Of a stretch of DNA of 64,000 nt, positions 1 through 7,271 are shown in pieces (position 1 is the stretch's first letter; each line of letters starts with the position of its first letter). The stretch covers positions 12,328-76,327 of the forward strand of contig JAFWYN010000009.1 in the NCBI GenBank assembly GCA_017522685.1, read 5' to 3'. The translations under genes were made by a program, and so were the position numbers. This DNA is from Lachnospiraceae bacterium. Lineage in GTDB: Bacteria; Bacillota_A; Clostridia; Lachnospirales; Lachnospiraceae. The notes under the pieces are model-generated. The model made no database searches, had not been told where the DNA came from, and saw nothing but the letters and a program-made list of their open reading frames with translations.

Positions 1-1266
1 GAATGTGCCTGCAAATATATACTTTGCGGACATACCCATGGTCAGATGACCTTAGAACATGCCGATAAGGTGTTATGGAATCCGGGGGCGGTAGGCGTCC
101 CTAAGCACAGCGGGGGTAAGACCCAGTTTATGATTTTGCATCAAAAGGGGATGGATTGGGAGCCTGAGTTTGTCAGTCTGGAATATGAAAAGGACAGGAT
201 TTTACAGGAGTTGCAGGAATGCGGACTGGAACAAAATGCACCCTACTGGACGCAAATCACCCGTCATCTGTTACTAACGGGAGAAGTGACACATGGCAGT
301 TCCTTAAGCTATGCCATGCAATTGGATGAGGAAGAGAATGGCAGCAGTATTTGGTATCAGGTACCGGATAAGTACTGGATAAAGACCATCATAGACCGTA
401 TGGCAGGAAAAGAAATTACACTGGGACAAAGCGGTGCCCATGTGTATGAGTTGGACGAGCACAGGGTACTTAAGGCGGCATTTCGGGACCAGGTGCAGGA
501 GCAAGCAGTTTGGACATCCTATGAAAAGGAAGCACTTTTTTTAGAATATGCCAAGGGAGATTTTCTGCCTAAGATATATGTAAACATTCATACGGAACGG
601 GAAATATTCCTCGTTATGGAGAAGTATCAGCCTTTGGAGCGAGATGATTTGGATACAGACCGGATGAAACAGATTATGGATATCCTGGTAAAGATACATA
701 TGCTGGAGATGCCGGCATTTATGCCCAAGGAAGAGCGCAAACCGATGGTGTTTGATGATGAGATAATGGCAGAATGCGTGAAGGGTTGGCAAAGTGTCTT
801 GGCAGAGCATCCGGATGCATTTGATGCTAAGCCACTGAGTGCGATTGCGGAGAATATCAATACATGGAATCAGATGTATTTTGATACAAAAGTATGCTTT
901 AACCATGGAGATTTTCATTTTGAAAATATATTATGTGATGCTTGCGGGAATATGGTAGTGGTAGACTGGCAGAGTTGCGGCATAGGCAACCGGGCCGGAG
1001 ATATCTCGTTTTTACTCAGCAGACTATCTGCGGATGGTTATGCATTTGAACAGGGAAAAATCATTGAAATGTATTGCGAAAGTGCTTTAGAAGCCGGATT
1101 GGTGATATCTCCCATAGAAATCCGTAGGCAGATGTGCTTGGCGAATCTGAATGTTTCCATCCGGTTCTGGCATCAATATTTGCATGGCAGCAGTGAAGAG
1201 CGTGTGAGAGGTATTTACGAGAAAATGGTTGCAGATGCAATGCTGTTGGATGTAAAGGAAAAATAG
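1..1266 (+). CDS. Metallophosphoesterase-phosphotransferase fusion (5' partial)
   Basis: The reading frame is open from base 1, so the N-terminus lies outside the window. The first codons give GHTHGQM, the last metal-binding motif of calcineurin-like (YfcE-type) phosphoesterases, then WNPGAVGVP, the usual end of that fold. After a linker of about 90 residues a second domain starts with GQSGAHVYELD (nucleotide-loop-like) and carries NHGDFHFENIL and VVVDWQSCG, the Brenner catalytic loop and metal-binding Asp of aminoglycoside/choline phosphotransferases. So a hydrolase and a kinase-like domain share one chain. The protein is probably cytosolic, with no membrane segment in the visible part. The substrate of neither domain can be read from sequence. 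A zinc-ribbon kinase follows 40 bp downstream, probably in the same operon. Confidence 0.8.
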   Translation, partial: ECACKYILCGHTHGQMTLEHADKVLWNPGAVGVPKHSGGKTQFMILHQKGMDWEPEFVSLEYEKDRILQELQECGLEQNAPYWTQITRHLLLTGEVTHGSSLSYAMQLDEEENGSSIWYQVPDKYWIKTIIDRMAGKEITLGQSGAHVYELDEHRVLKAAFRDQVQEQAVWTSYEKEALFLEYAKGDFLPKIYVNIHTEREIFLVMEKYQPLERDDLDTDRMKQIMDILVKIHMLEMPAFMPKEERKPMVFDDEIMAECVKGWQSVLAEHPDAFDAKPLSAIAENINTWNQMYFDTKVCFNHGDFHFENILCDACGNMVVVDWQSCGIGNRAGDISFLLSRLSADGYAFEQGKIIEMYCESALEAGLVISPIEIRRQMCLANLNVSIRFWHQYLHGSSEERVRGIYEKMVADAMLLDVKEK

Positions 1267-1306
1267 CGTAGGCGATAGTGCGATAAGTAAAGGAAGAGGT
1301 GATGAT

Positions 1307-1912
1307 ATGATAGCAATATGTCCTAAATGCGGAAGTCATAATTGGAATAAAAAAGTAGAAGGAGATGTGATAACATGTCCAAATTGTGGAGAGAAGTGGA
1401 GATTTATTAAGAAGCCATTGTATATTCTTACCGGGTGTAGTGGCGTGGGTAAGACGACTACCGGCATGGCACTGCAGAAGCTGACGACGGATTTCGTGGT
1501 GTTAGATGCAGATATGTTTTTTAATATTATGCCCCATGAAACGGATGAGGATTATTTTGCACAGGTGGAGCAGGTACAAAGTTTGTCAAAAAATATTATG
1601 CAAAGCGGAAAGTGCGTGGTTTGGACCATGGCCGGCAATATTGACAAATTAGTACGGACTTATCACGCCGCATTTTTTAGTGAGATTCGTGTGTTGGCGC
1701 TGGTATGCAGCGAAGAAAGTCTGCGGGAGCGAATGACCGTAGGAAGGGGGATCACTCACGAAGGTTGGATTAACGGTTCCGTGGATTATAATCATTATTT
1801 CAGAACCCACGAAAAGATAGGGGATGTGGCTTTTGAAACCTTGGATACGGATGGCAAATGTGTATCACAGGTAGCAGAGGAAGTGCTTCAGTGGTTGAAA
1901 AGTAAAGGATAA
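1307..1912 (+). CDS. Zinc-ribbon P-loop kinase-like protein
   Basis: This 201-residue protein starts with a zinc ribbon (CPKCGSHNW and CPNCGEKW, two CxxC knuckles in the first 30 residues). A P-loop kinase fold follows: Walker A GCSGVGKTT at about residue 43, an LDAD motif likely to coordinate Mg or substrate, and an arginine-rich lid (RERMTVGRG). This layout resembles small nucleotide or shikimate-type kinases, so it probably phosphorylates a small molecule or nucleotide in the cytosol; the substrate is unknown. The start has a good site (GGAAGAGG). It sits between the phosphoesterase-phosphotransferase gene and the AviRa-like methyltransferase, 7 bp before the latter, so all three are probably co-transcribed. 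Confidence 0.75.
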   Translation: MIAICPKCGSHNWNKKVEGDVITCPNCGEKWRFIKKPLYILTGCSGVGKTTTGMALQKLTTDFVVLDADMFFNIMPHETDEDYFAQVEQVQSLSKNIMQSGKCVVWTMAGNIDKLVRTYHAAFFSEIRVLALVCSEESLRERMTVGRGITHEGWINGSVDYNHYFRTHEKIGDVAFETLDTDGKCVSQVAEEVLQWLKSKG

Positions 1913-1919
1913 TACACAG

Positions 1920-2618
1920 ATGGAATACTTGTATTGTAAGAATGACAATTTTGAGGATTTTGCCAGTGGGCGTGTGCTTTTTGGCGGGAAAGGAATTCCT
2001 AATTTCCCGGTTCGATTGTTGTTGGAAATTTATGGAAGAGCCGGGAAGTATGCAGAGAGAAAAAATAATTTGGTGATATATGACCCCTGTTGTGGTGGAG
2101 GATATGCCCTGACTGTGTTGGGATTCTTTCATAATAAGAATATAGAAAAGTTGTATGGCAGTGATATTGATGAGAATATGGTAATCCATGCAGACAAGAA
2201 TCTAAGATTATTGTCAGAAGACGGTTTCTCCTGCAGGCGTGAAGAAATCAAAGCTTTGTGGAATGAATATGGAAAGACTTCCCATAAGGAGGCTTTGGAT
2301 AGTTGTGCAAGACTATTTGATATGTTGGAAAAACAGGTGAAAACAGAAGTTTTTCAGGCGGATTGTACCGGGGCGTTGCCTCCTATTCAGCCGGATATTA
2401 TTATCACGGATGTACCATACGGTAATTTGGTAGAGTGGAATGACAATGAACAGATTTCCTTAAATGATATGCTGGAAAGCTTATGGAGCATCGCCCATGA
2501 GAATACAATTCTGGCAGTTTGTATGGACAAAAAGCAGAATATAAATAGTGATAAGTGGAAACGTTTGGAAAAACAGAATGTGGGAAAACGTAGATTTGAG
2601 ATCCTAAAAAGAGCTTGA
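1920..2618 (+). CDS. AviRa-like 23S rRNA guanine-N2 methyltransferase
   Basis: The 232-residue protein has the SAM-binding motif DPCCGGGYALTVLG, an acidic motif II (YGSDIDENM) and the catalytic-type motif DVPYGN near residue 165. The order and wording match the AviRa family, whose founding member in Streptomyces viridochromogenes methylates a 23S rRNA guanine and gives avilamycin (orthosomycin) resistance. The N-terminal FPVRLLLEIY segment also fits that family. Family membership is well supported; whether the target base and resistance are the same is inference. AviRa-like genes are widespread in Clostridia and may be housekeeping there. It follows the zinc-ribbon kinase by 7 bp. Confidence 0.82.
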   Translation: MEYLYCKNDNFEDFASGRVLFGGKGIPNFPVRLLLEIYGRAGKYAERKNNLVIYDPCCGGGYALTVLGFFHNKNIEKLYGSDIDENMVIHADKNLRLLSEDGFSCRREEIKALWNEYGKTSHKEALDSCARLFDMLEKQVKTEVFQADCTGALPPIQPDIIITDVPYGNLVEWNDNEQISLNDMLESLWSIAHENTILAVCMDKKQNINSDKWKRLEKQNVGKRRFEILKRA

Positions 2619-2682
2619 CTCTGCCCCTGGGGGAGGCTTTATGTTGGAACATAAATAGTATTTGACATGAAGGAGGAAGATT

Positions 2683-3357
2683 ATGAAAGTATTTTTATGC
2701 GGCGGCGGTGCAGGTGAACAGACCATAGAGGCGAACAAGCGATTGAATGAGGTTATTGACCATACAAAGCCTTGTTTATATATCCCTTTAGCCATGGAAG
2801 CAGATATGTATGACAGTTGTTATAAGTGGATTACCGGAGAATTAAAGGACATGGAGATTCCCCATATTGATATGGTGAGAAGTGCTGAAGAACTGGCGGA
2901 AAAGGACTTGTCCGCATACAGCGTATTGTTTATCGGTGGAGGCAATACATACAAATTATTATACGATATTAAGCGTTGTGGCATGTTTGAGAAGATAAGA
3001 GAGTATTTGGAGAATGGCGGTGTGGCCTTTGGAGGAAGTGCGGGTGCTATTATTTTTGGAGAGGATTTGGAATCCTGTGAGCTGGATGACCCCAATGAAG
3101 TGGATTTGAAGGATACAGCCGGATATGATGTACTGGGCGGGATTTCCGTGCTGTGTCACTATACCAGCAGAACCGAGGAAGAAGATGAGAAGAGTAAGGA
3201 GTTTTTGCTTAGTATATCCGACCACAGAAGAATTTTGGCAATGCCGGAAGAGGTGACTGTTTTTGTCAATGATGATAAGGTGGAGATAATCGGGGACAGA
3301 CCGTATTATTATTTTGAAAAAGGGGAAATCCTGGAAAATTATTTCCAAAACCATTGA
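2683..3357 (+). CDS. Peptidase S51 (dipeptidase E/cyanophycinase-like)
   Basis: The 224-residue cytosolic protein carries the S51 signature: FIGGGNTYKLL before the nucleophile elbow GGSAGAIIFG (catalytic Ser near residue 115) and a later His in LCHYTS. Peptidase E enzymes hydrolyse Asp-X dipeptides; cyanophycinases cleave beta-Asp-Arg. The length fits peptidase E (about 230 residues) better than cyanophycinase. No signal peptide is present. The start follows a strong AAGGAGGAAG. It stands 64 bp after the methyltransferase, and its stop codon overlaps the -35 box of the next gene, so the transcript probably ends nearby. Confidence 0.82.
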   Translation: MKVFLCGGGAGEQTIEANKRLNEVIDHTKPCLYIPLAMEADMYDSCYKWITGELKDMEIPHIDMVRSAEELAEKDLSAYSVLFIGGGNTYKLLYDIKRCGMFEKIREYLENGGVAFGGSAGAIIFGEDLESCELDDPNEVDLKDTAGYDVLGGISVLCHYTSRTEEEDEKSKEFLLSISDHRRILAMPEEVTVFVNDDKVEIIGDRPYYYFEKGEILENYFQNH

Positions 3358-3382
3358 TTCTTGCAAAAAAATCCGATATAAT
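3354..3382 (+). promoter_or_regulatory. Sigma-70-type promoter
   Basis: TTGATT and TATAAT are separated by 17 bp, upstream of the FliD-like gene. The -35 box overlaps the stop codon of the preceding peptidase gene. Confidence 0.6.
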
Positions 3383-3429
3383 AAAAGTGACAAAGTTTAT
3401 GTTTGTGAACGGACAAGGAGGTGCGTTTC

Positions 3430-4149
3430 ATGGGTATTAGTATTCAGGCGAAAACGGATTATTCGTATTTGTTTTCCGGCTTAAGTACATCATCAACCGG
3501 TTCCGCAGGTAATCTGAATTTTTTGTCAGATTATGCGGCTATCAAGAATGGTAGCTATGGAAAGCTGATGAAGGCTTATTATGCGGAGAGCGGTTCCAGT
3601 GATGCAGTAAAGAAGCTGGCGAACTCTAGCAATTCTGTGAGCAAGGATGACACAGAGACGCTGACGAAGGTGAAGTCATCAACAGATGACTTGAAAGAAA
3701 CAGCAGACAAGCTACTTGCAAAGGGTGCAAAGTCTGTATGGGCAGAGGATGATATGGAAAAGGTGTATTCTGCAGTGGATGAATTGGTAAAGGACTACAA
3801 TTCTGTGCTGGATACCATGGATAAAACCAATAGTACATCCATACTCAGCCGTGCGAAAAGCATGGTTAATAACACGAAAGTGAATGAAAAGTTGTTGGCA
3901 AAGGTGGGTATTACCATTAACGATGACAATTCTTTATCCATCGATAAGAAGACATTTTTGGAAGCAGATAAGACTACCGTGAAGAATCTGTTTAGTGGTA
4001 ATGGTTCCTTTGCATACAGATTATCGGCATCAGCATCGTTGATGAATTATGCAGCGGAAAAGGAGGCTGACAAGGCGGCAACCTATACCGTTACCGGAGC
4101 TTATGGCAATACTTATAGTGCGGGTAGTGTTTTTGACTCGTTGTTTTAA
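3430..4149 (+). CDS. FliD C-terminal-like protein, orphan
   Basis: This is a 239-residue protein rich in Ser, Asn and Lys with no signal peptide. The start is ATG 3430, because AAGGAGGTG ends just before it and the upstream GTG lies inside that site. The segment at about residues 140-200 (NEKLLAKVGITINDDNSLSI, followed by a KTTVKNLFSGN-like stretch) resembles the C-terminal part of the flagellar filament cap protein FliD, and the helical start resembles flagellin-type coiled coils. It is half the length of FliD (about 500 residues) and no other flagellar gene is nearby. It may be exported by the flagellar route or be a surface-related paralogue. Family assignment is moderate and the function is unproven. 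Confidence 0.6.
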   Translation: MGISIQAKTDYSYLFSGLSTSSTGSAGNLNFLSDYAAIKNGSYGKLMKAYYAESGSSDAVKKLANSSNSVSKDDTETLTKVKSSTDDLKETADKLLAKGAKSVWAEDDMEKVYSAVDELVKDYNSVLDTMDKTNSTSILSRAKSMVNNTKVNEKLLAKVGITINDDNSLSIDKKTFLEADKTTVKNLFSGNGSFAYRLSASASLMNYAAEKEADKAATYTVTGAYGNTYSAGSVFDSLF

Positions 4150-4175
4150 TTGTAGCAATAATTTATAAAATAGTA

Positions 4176-4204
4176 TTGACTTTCCCTATAAAAGAAGGTA
4201 CAAT
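4176..4204 (+). promoter_or_regulatory. Promoter of tRNA-Leu
   Basis: TTGACT and TACAAT with 17 bp spacing end 11 bp before the tRNA 5' end. Confidence 0.65.
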
Positions 4205-4215
4205 ACTATTTGTTC

Positions 4216-4298
4216 GCAGGAGTGGTGGAATGGCAGACGCGCTGGCTTCAGGTGCCAGTGGTAGCAATACCGTGTGGGTTCAAGTCCCATCTCCTGCA
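4216..4298 (+). tRNA. tRNA-Leu (anticodon CAG)
   Basis: The acceptor stem GCAGGAG pairs with CTCCTGC, and A is the discriminator base. The anticodon stem CTGGC/GCCAG closes the loop TTCAGGT, which puts anticodon CAG at 4249-4251 and reads CUG. The T arm GTGGG-TTCAAGT-CCCAT is standard, and the long variable arm fits a class II leucine tRNA. The 3' CCA is not encoded. Confidence 0.95.
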
Positions 4299-4302
4299 CG
4301 CT

Positions 4303-4334
4303 AAGCCTTGATCTATCAAGGCTTTTTCTTTTTT
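4303..4334 (+). terminator. Rho-independent terminator after tRNA-Leu
   Basis: AAGCCTTGA and TCAAGGCTT form a stem over a four-base loop, followed by a T-rich tract. Confidence 0.85.
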
Positions 4335-4358
4335 GAAAATTGAGTTTTGGAGGGGTAT

Positions 4359-5324
4359 ATGAGAGAAGAATTACAAATGAGATGTGATGAATTTTTGGCA
4401 AAGCGTGAAATGGCGTCAAAGTCATTTGCATGGTACAATAGCTACCTGCATCCCGTATGTGCCGGGATACTGTTGGACAAGCCGGAAGTCACAAAAGAAG
4501 AAATAGAACAGTGCAAGAAGCTTTTGGAGAAGAGTACAGGTATGTTTTCGGAGTTACGGGGAACCGTATTTCCTACCGTAGTCAGTCATTTGGCGGTTAG
4601 TGAGGACCCTGAAGTCTTTTTGGAACAGGTATTACGGGTATACAAGATGCTGAGGAACGTAGCAGTTCCCAGTTCCTATTTATCCTTAGTGGCTTTGATT
4701 ATTGCAACTTTTGCGGACGAAGACCGGTATGAAAAGGTGATTTTTAAGGCCAAGGACATTTATGACAGAATGAAGCATGAACATCCGTTTCTGACTTCCG
4801 GCGAGGATGGCCCCTTTGCAGCCATGCTGGCTTTGGATGCAAAGACTCCGGAGGTGTTGATTCAGGAGTCGGAACGATGTTTCAAGTTCCTGAAGGGTAA
4901 TTTCTCGTCCCGTAATGCGGTACAGGGGCTTAGCTTTATTATGGCTATGGGCGAGGGAGACTCTTTGGAGAAATGCAGAAGATTTATGGATATTTATACC
5001 ACCTTTAAGATGAGGGGGTATAAGTTCGGGGCGGATTATTTCTTGTCAGTGATGGGTGCTGTCAGCCTGTTACCTTTTGATATTAATGAATTGGTGGATG
5101 ATGTAATCGCGGTTACGGAATATCTGGAAGGCAAACCCGGATTTGGTGCATTGAGTGCCAGCAAAAAAGACAGAATGACTCATGCTACTGTTATTGTAAG
5201 TAAGGAATATTTGTCAAAATGTGTGGGACAGGTAGTGGATGTGCCAATGTTTAGTGCCACCATAGCCGGAGTAACTACAGCTATTATTATGCAAACAGCT
5301 ACGACCATAGTAATGACGACATAG
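4359..5324 (+). CDS. DUF4003 family protein
   Basis: This 321-residue soluble protein matches the DUF4003 family found in Bacillota, with no known function. It has an N-terminal helical region, a middle with MLALDAKTPEVLIQESERC, a later MAMGEGDSLEKCRRFMD segment and a hydrophobic alanine/threonine-rich tail. ATG 4359 is chosen because GGAGGGG precedes it; a TTG further upstream overlaps that site. No catalytic motif or metal ligand set is evident. It is a single gene between tRNA-Leu and its own terminator. Confidence 0.72.
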   Translation: MREELQMRCDEFLAKREMASKSFAWYNSYLHPVCAGILLDKPEVTKEEIEQCKKLLEKSTGMFSELRGTVFPTVVSHLAVSEDPEVFLEQVLRVYKMLRNVAVPSSYLSLVALIIATFADEDRYEKVIFKAKDIYDRMKHEHPFLTSGEDGPFAAMLALDAKTPEVLIQESERCFKFLKGNFSSRNAVQGLSFIMAMGEGDSLEKCRRFMDIYTTFKMRGYKFGADYFLSVMGAVSLLPFDINELVDDVIAVTEYLEGKPGFGALSASKKDRMTHATVIVSKEYLSKCVGQVVDVPMFSATIAGVTTAIIMQTATTIVMTT

Positions 5325-5346
5325 GGGAGTGTTATCACTCCCCTTT
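5324..5346 (+). terminator. Terminator after DUF4003 gene
   Basis: GGGGAGTG and CACTCCCC pair over a TTAT loop, followed by TTTATTTC. Confidence 0.85.
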
Positions 5347-5375
5347 ATTTCTTTGCCGTTTCTTAACCGGTGATT

Positions 5376-5384
5376 TGCTATACT
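5376..5384 (+). promoter_or_regulatory. Extended -10 promoter of the two-component operon
   Basis: TGCTATACT is an extended -10 element about 26 bp before the kinase start. No well-placed -35 box is seen. Confidence 0.45.
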
Positions 5385-5409
5385 TTAGTGTATGGAGGAT
5401 GTATCCCTT

Positions 5410-6468
5410 ATGAAGTTGAAAAAAGTAGTAATAAAAATAGGATTTACCATTCTTATGCTGGTGATTTCCTTTCTCATTAGCTTGTTTGTGGTAGAACTGA
5501 CGGAGATGTACAGCGTAGTTCCGGCATTGTTTACTTTAGCAGTATTTATTATTGCCTTGGCTACCAGGGATTACATATACGGAATCGTATCATCCTTTGT
5601 AAGTGTTTTGGCACTTAATTTTGCATTTACCTTTCCATATTTTAAGTTTAATTTCAGTATTCCGGAGAATTTGGTGTCCGGTGTTATTATGTTGACCATA
5701 ACCACATTATCCAGTACCTTAACCATTAAAATCAAACAGCAGGAAAGCTTACGTGCGGAAACAGAGAAGGAAAAGATGCGTGCCAATTTGTTGCGTGCGG
5801 TATCCCATGATTTGAGAACTCCGTTGACTACCATATACGGTTCCAGTTCTGCGATTGTAGAGAACAAGGAGCTTACAAAAGAGCAGGTTTGGAAGCTGGC
5901 GGAAGGTATCAAAGTGGATGCACAATGGCTTATGGGAATGGTGGAGAATCTGTTGTCCGTCACCAAGATTGACAATGGAAATGTGAAGCTGATTAAAACT
6001 CCGGTAGTGTTAGAGGAATTGGTGGATTCTGTATTGTTACGTTTCCGAAAACGATATCCCAAGCAGTCGGTTGAGGTGCAGCTTCCCGATGAGTTTGTGA
6101 TAATTCCTATGGATGCGGTGCTCATAGAACAGGTAATGGTAAATCTTTTGGAAAACGCAGTGCAGCATGCCCACGGTATGACAGAATTAAGATTAGAAGT
6201 ATATACAAAGGATAACAATGCCGTATTTGAAATACACGACAACGGTTGCGGTATACCTAAAGAGCGACTGGCCAATCTCTTTACCGGATACTTTGTGAGT
6301 GAAGATGCACCGGCTGATTGCCAGAAAAGGAATATGGGAATCGGATTGTCCGTATGTGCATCCATCATAAAAGCACATGACGGTGAGATTATGGCGGAAA
6401 ATAAGAAAGAAGGCGGATGCGTGTTCCGATTTGCTTTGGAAATGGAGAAGGATGAATATGAGCAATAA
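5410..6468 (+). CDS. KdpD-like sensor histidine kinase (no N-terminal Kdp domain)
   Basis: This membrane kinase of 352 residues begins with about four membrane segments (residues 8-100) of the DUF4118 type found in KdpD. Next come the dimerization/phosphoacceptor box SHDLRTPLTT, the N box NLLENAVQHA, and the ATP-binding boxes DNGCGIP and MGIGLSV. It lacks the long N-terminal KdpD/USP sensor region of E. coli KdpD (894 residues), so it corresponds to the C-terminal half only. ATG 5410 sits 11 bp after GGAGG; the ATG at 5392 overlaps that site. It overlaps the response regulator gene by 11 bp. No kdpFABC pump genes are in the window, so the target is open. Confidence 0.88.
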   Translation: MKLKKVVIKIGFTILMLVISFLISLFVVELTEMYSVVPALFTLAVFIIALATRDYIYGIVSSFVSVLALNFAFTFPYFKFNFSIPENLVSGVIMLTITTLSSTLTIKIKQQESLRAETEKEKMRANLLRAVSHDLRTPLTTIYGSSSAIVENKELTKEQVWKLAEGIKVDAQWLMGMVENLLSVTKIDNGNVKLIKTPVVLEELVDSVLLRFRKRYPKQSVEVQLPDEFVIIPMDAVLIEQVMVNLLENAVQHAHGMTELRLEVYTKDNNAVFEIHDNGCGIPKERLANLFTGYFVSEDAPADCQKRNMGIGLSVCASIIKAHDGEIMAENKKEGGCVFRFALEMEKDEYEQ

Positions 6469-7165
6469 ATTTAAGATTTTGGTGATAGAAGATGAAGTGA
6501 ACATCTGTCATTTTGTGAAAACCATTTTAGAAAGTAACGGATATCAAGTGTTAGATGCCCATAGCGGAAGCATAGGAAAAATGCAGTTTTTATCCCACTG
6601 TCCTGATTTGGTAATTCTGGATTTGGGATTGCCGGATATGGATGGCAATGATTTGATCCCTTTTATGAGGGAAGAAGGGGCAACACCCATTATTGTACTA
6701 TCAGCAAGAAGTAATGAAAAGGATAAAGTGACTGCATTGGATGCAGGGGCGAATGATTATATTACAAAGCCTTTCGGGACCGAGGAATTGTTGGCCAGAG
6801 TGAGGGCTGCCTTGCGAAACAGCAGGCAGAAAATGGATGCGGATGGAGTGGTTCGGAGTAGCTATGCAGTGAATGGATTGATGATTGAATATGACAGAAG
6901 ACGAATCACGGTAAAGGGTGAGGAAGTAAAACTGACACAGACGGAATATAATATTGTGGAGTTACTGGCTTCTCATTCAGGCAGGGTACTCACCTATACG
7001 GAAATCATTAATAAAATCTGGCGTTATGCGGATCCCGGAAGTGTAAAGAAGCTTCAGGTAAACATGGCCAATATTCGTAAGAAATTGGGTGAAAAGCCCG
7101 GAGAGAATCAGTATATAGCAAATGAATTGGGTGTAGGATACCGCATGGTTCAGGAAGATGATTGA
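6458..7165 (+). CDS. KdpE-like OmpR/PhoB response regulator
   Basis: This 235-residue regulator has a receiver domain with acidic pocket IEDE, phosphoacceptor Asp in VILDLGLPDMDG and the conserved Lys in YITKPFG, then an OmpR-type winged helix (LTQTEYNIVELLASHSGRVL, with a DNA-recognition helix around VNMANIRKKLG). It is the cognate partner of the overlapping kinase gene. Two in-frame ATGs, at 6452 and 6458, are possible; 6458 has better spacing to GGAGAAGG. KdpE regulators usually control potassium uptake, but with no pump nearby the regulon here is inferred at best. Confidence 0.9.
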   Translation: MSNKFKILVIEDEVNICHFVKTILESNGYQVLDAHSGSIGKMQFLSHCPDLVILDLGLPDMDGNDLIPFMREEGATPIIVLSARSNEKDKVTALDAGANDYITKPFGTEELLARVRAALRNSRQKMDADGVVRSSYAVNGLMIEYDRRRITVKGEEVKLTQTEYNIVELLASHSGRVLTYTEIINKIWRYADPGSVKKLQVNMANIRKKLGEKPGENQYIANELGVGYRMVQEDD

Positions 7166-7214
7166 TTCTTTCTAAGGAAATTGATAAAATATGAAAAAAA
7201 GGTGTAACTTTCAA

Positions 7215-7254
7215 AAAATAATCCTTACATATAAATTGAAAGGATTATTTTTTT
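7215..7254 (+). terminator. Terminator after the response regulator
   Basis: AAAATAATCCTT and AAGGATTATTTT pair around a 13-base loop, with a T run. It lies just before the serpin ribosome binding site and rules out a serpin start upstream of it. Confidence 0.85.
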
Positions 7255-7271
7255 GCTGTAGGAGGTGCAGG

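Noticed and set aside
7191..7271. Earlier start for the serpin
   Set aside because: The extension runs through the terminator of the previous operon and spoils the lipoprotein signal; ATG 7272 has a perfect ribosome site.
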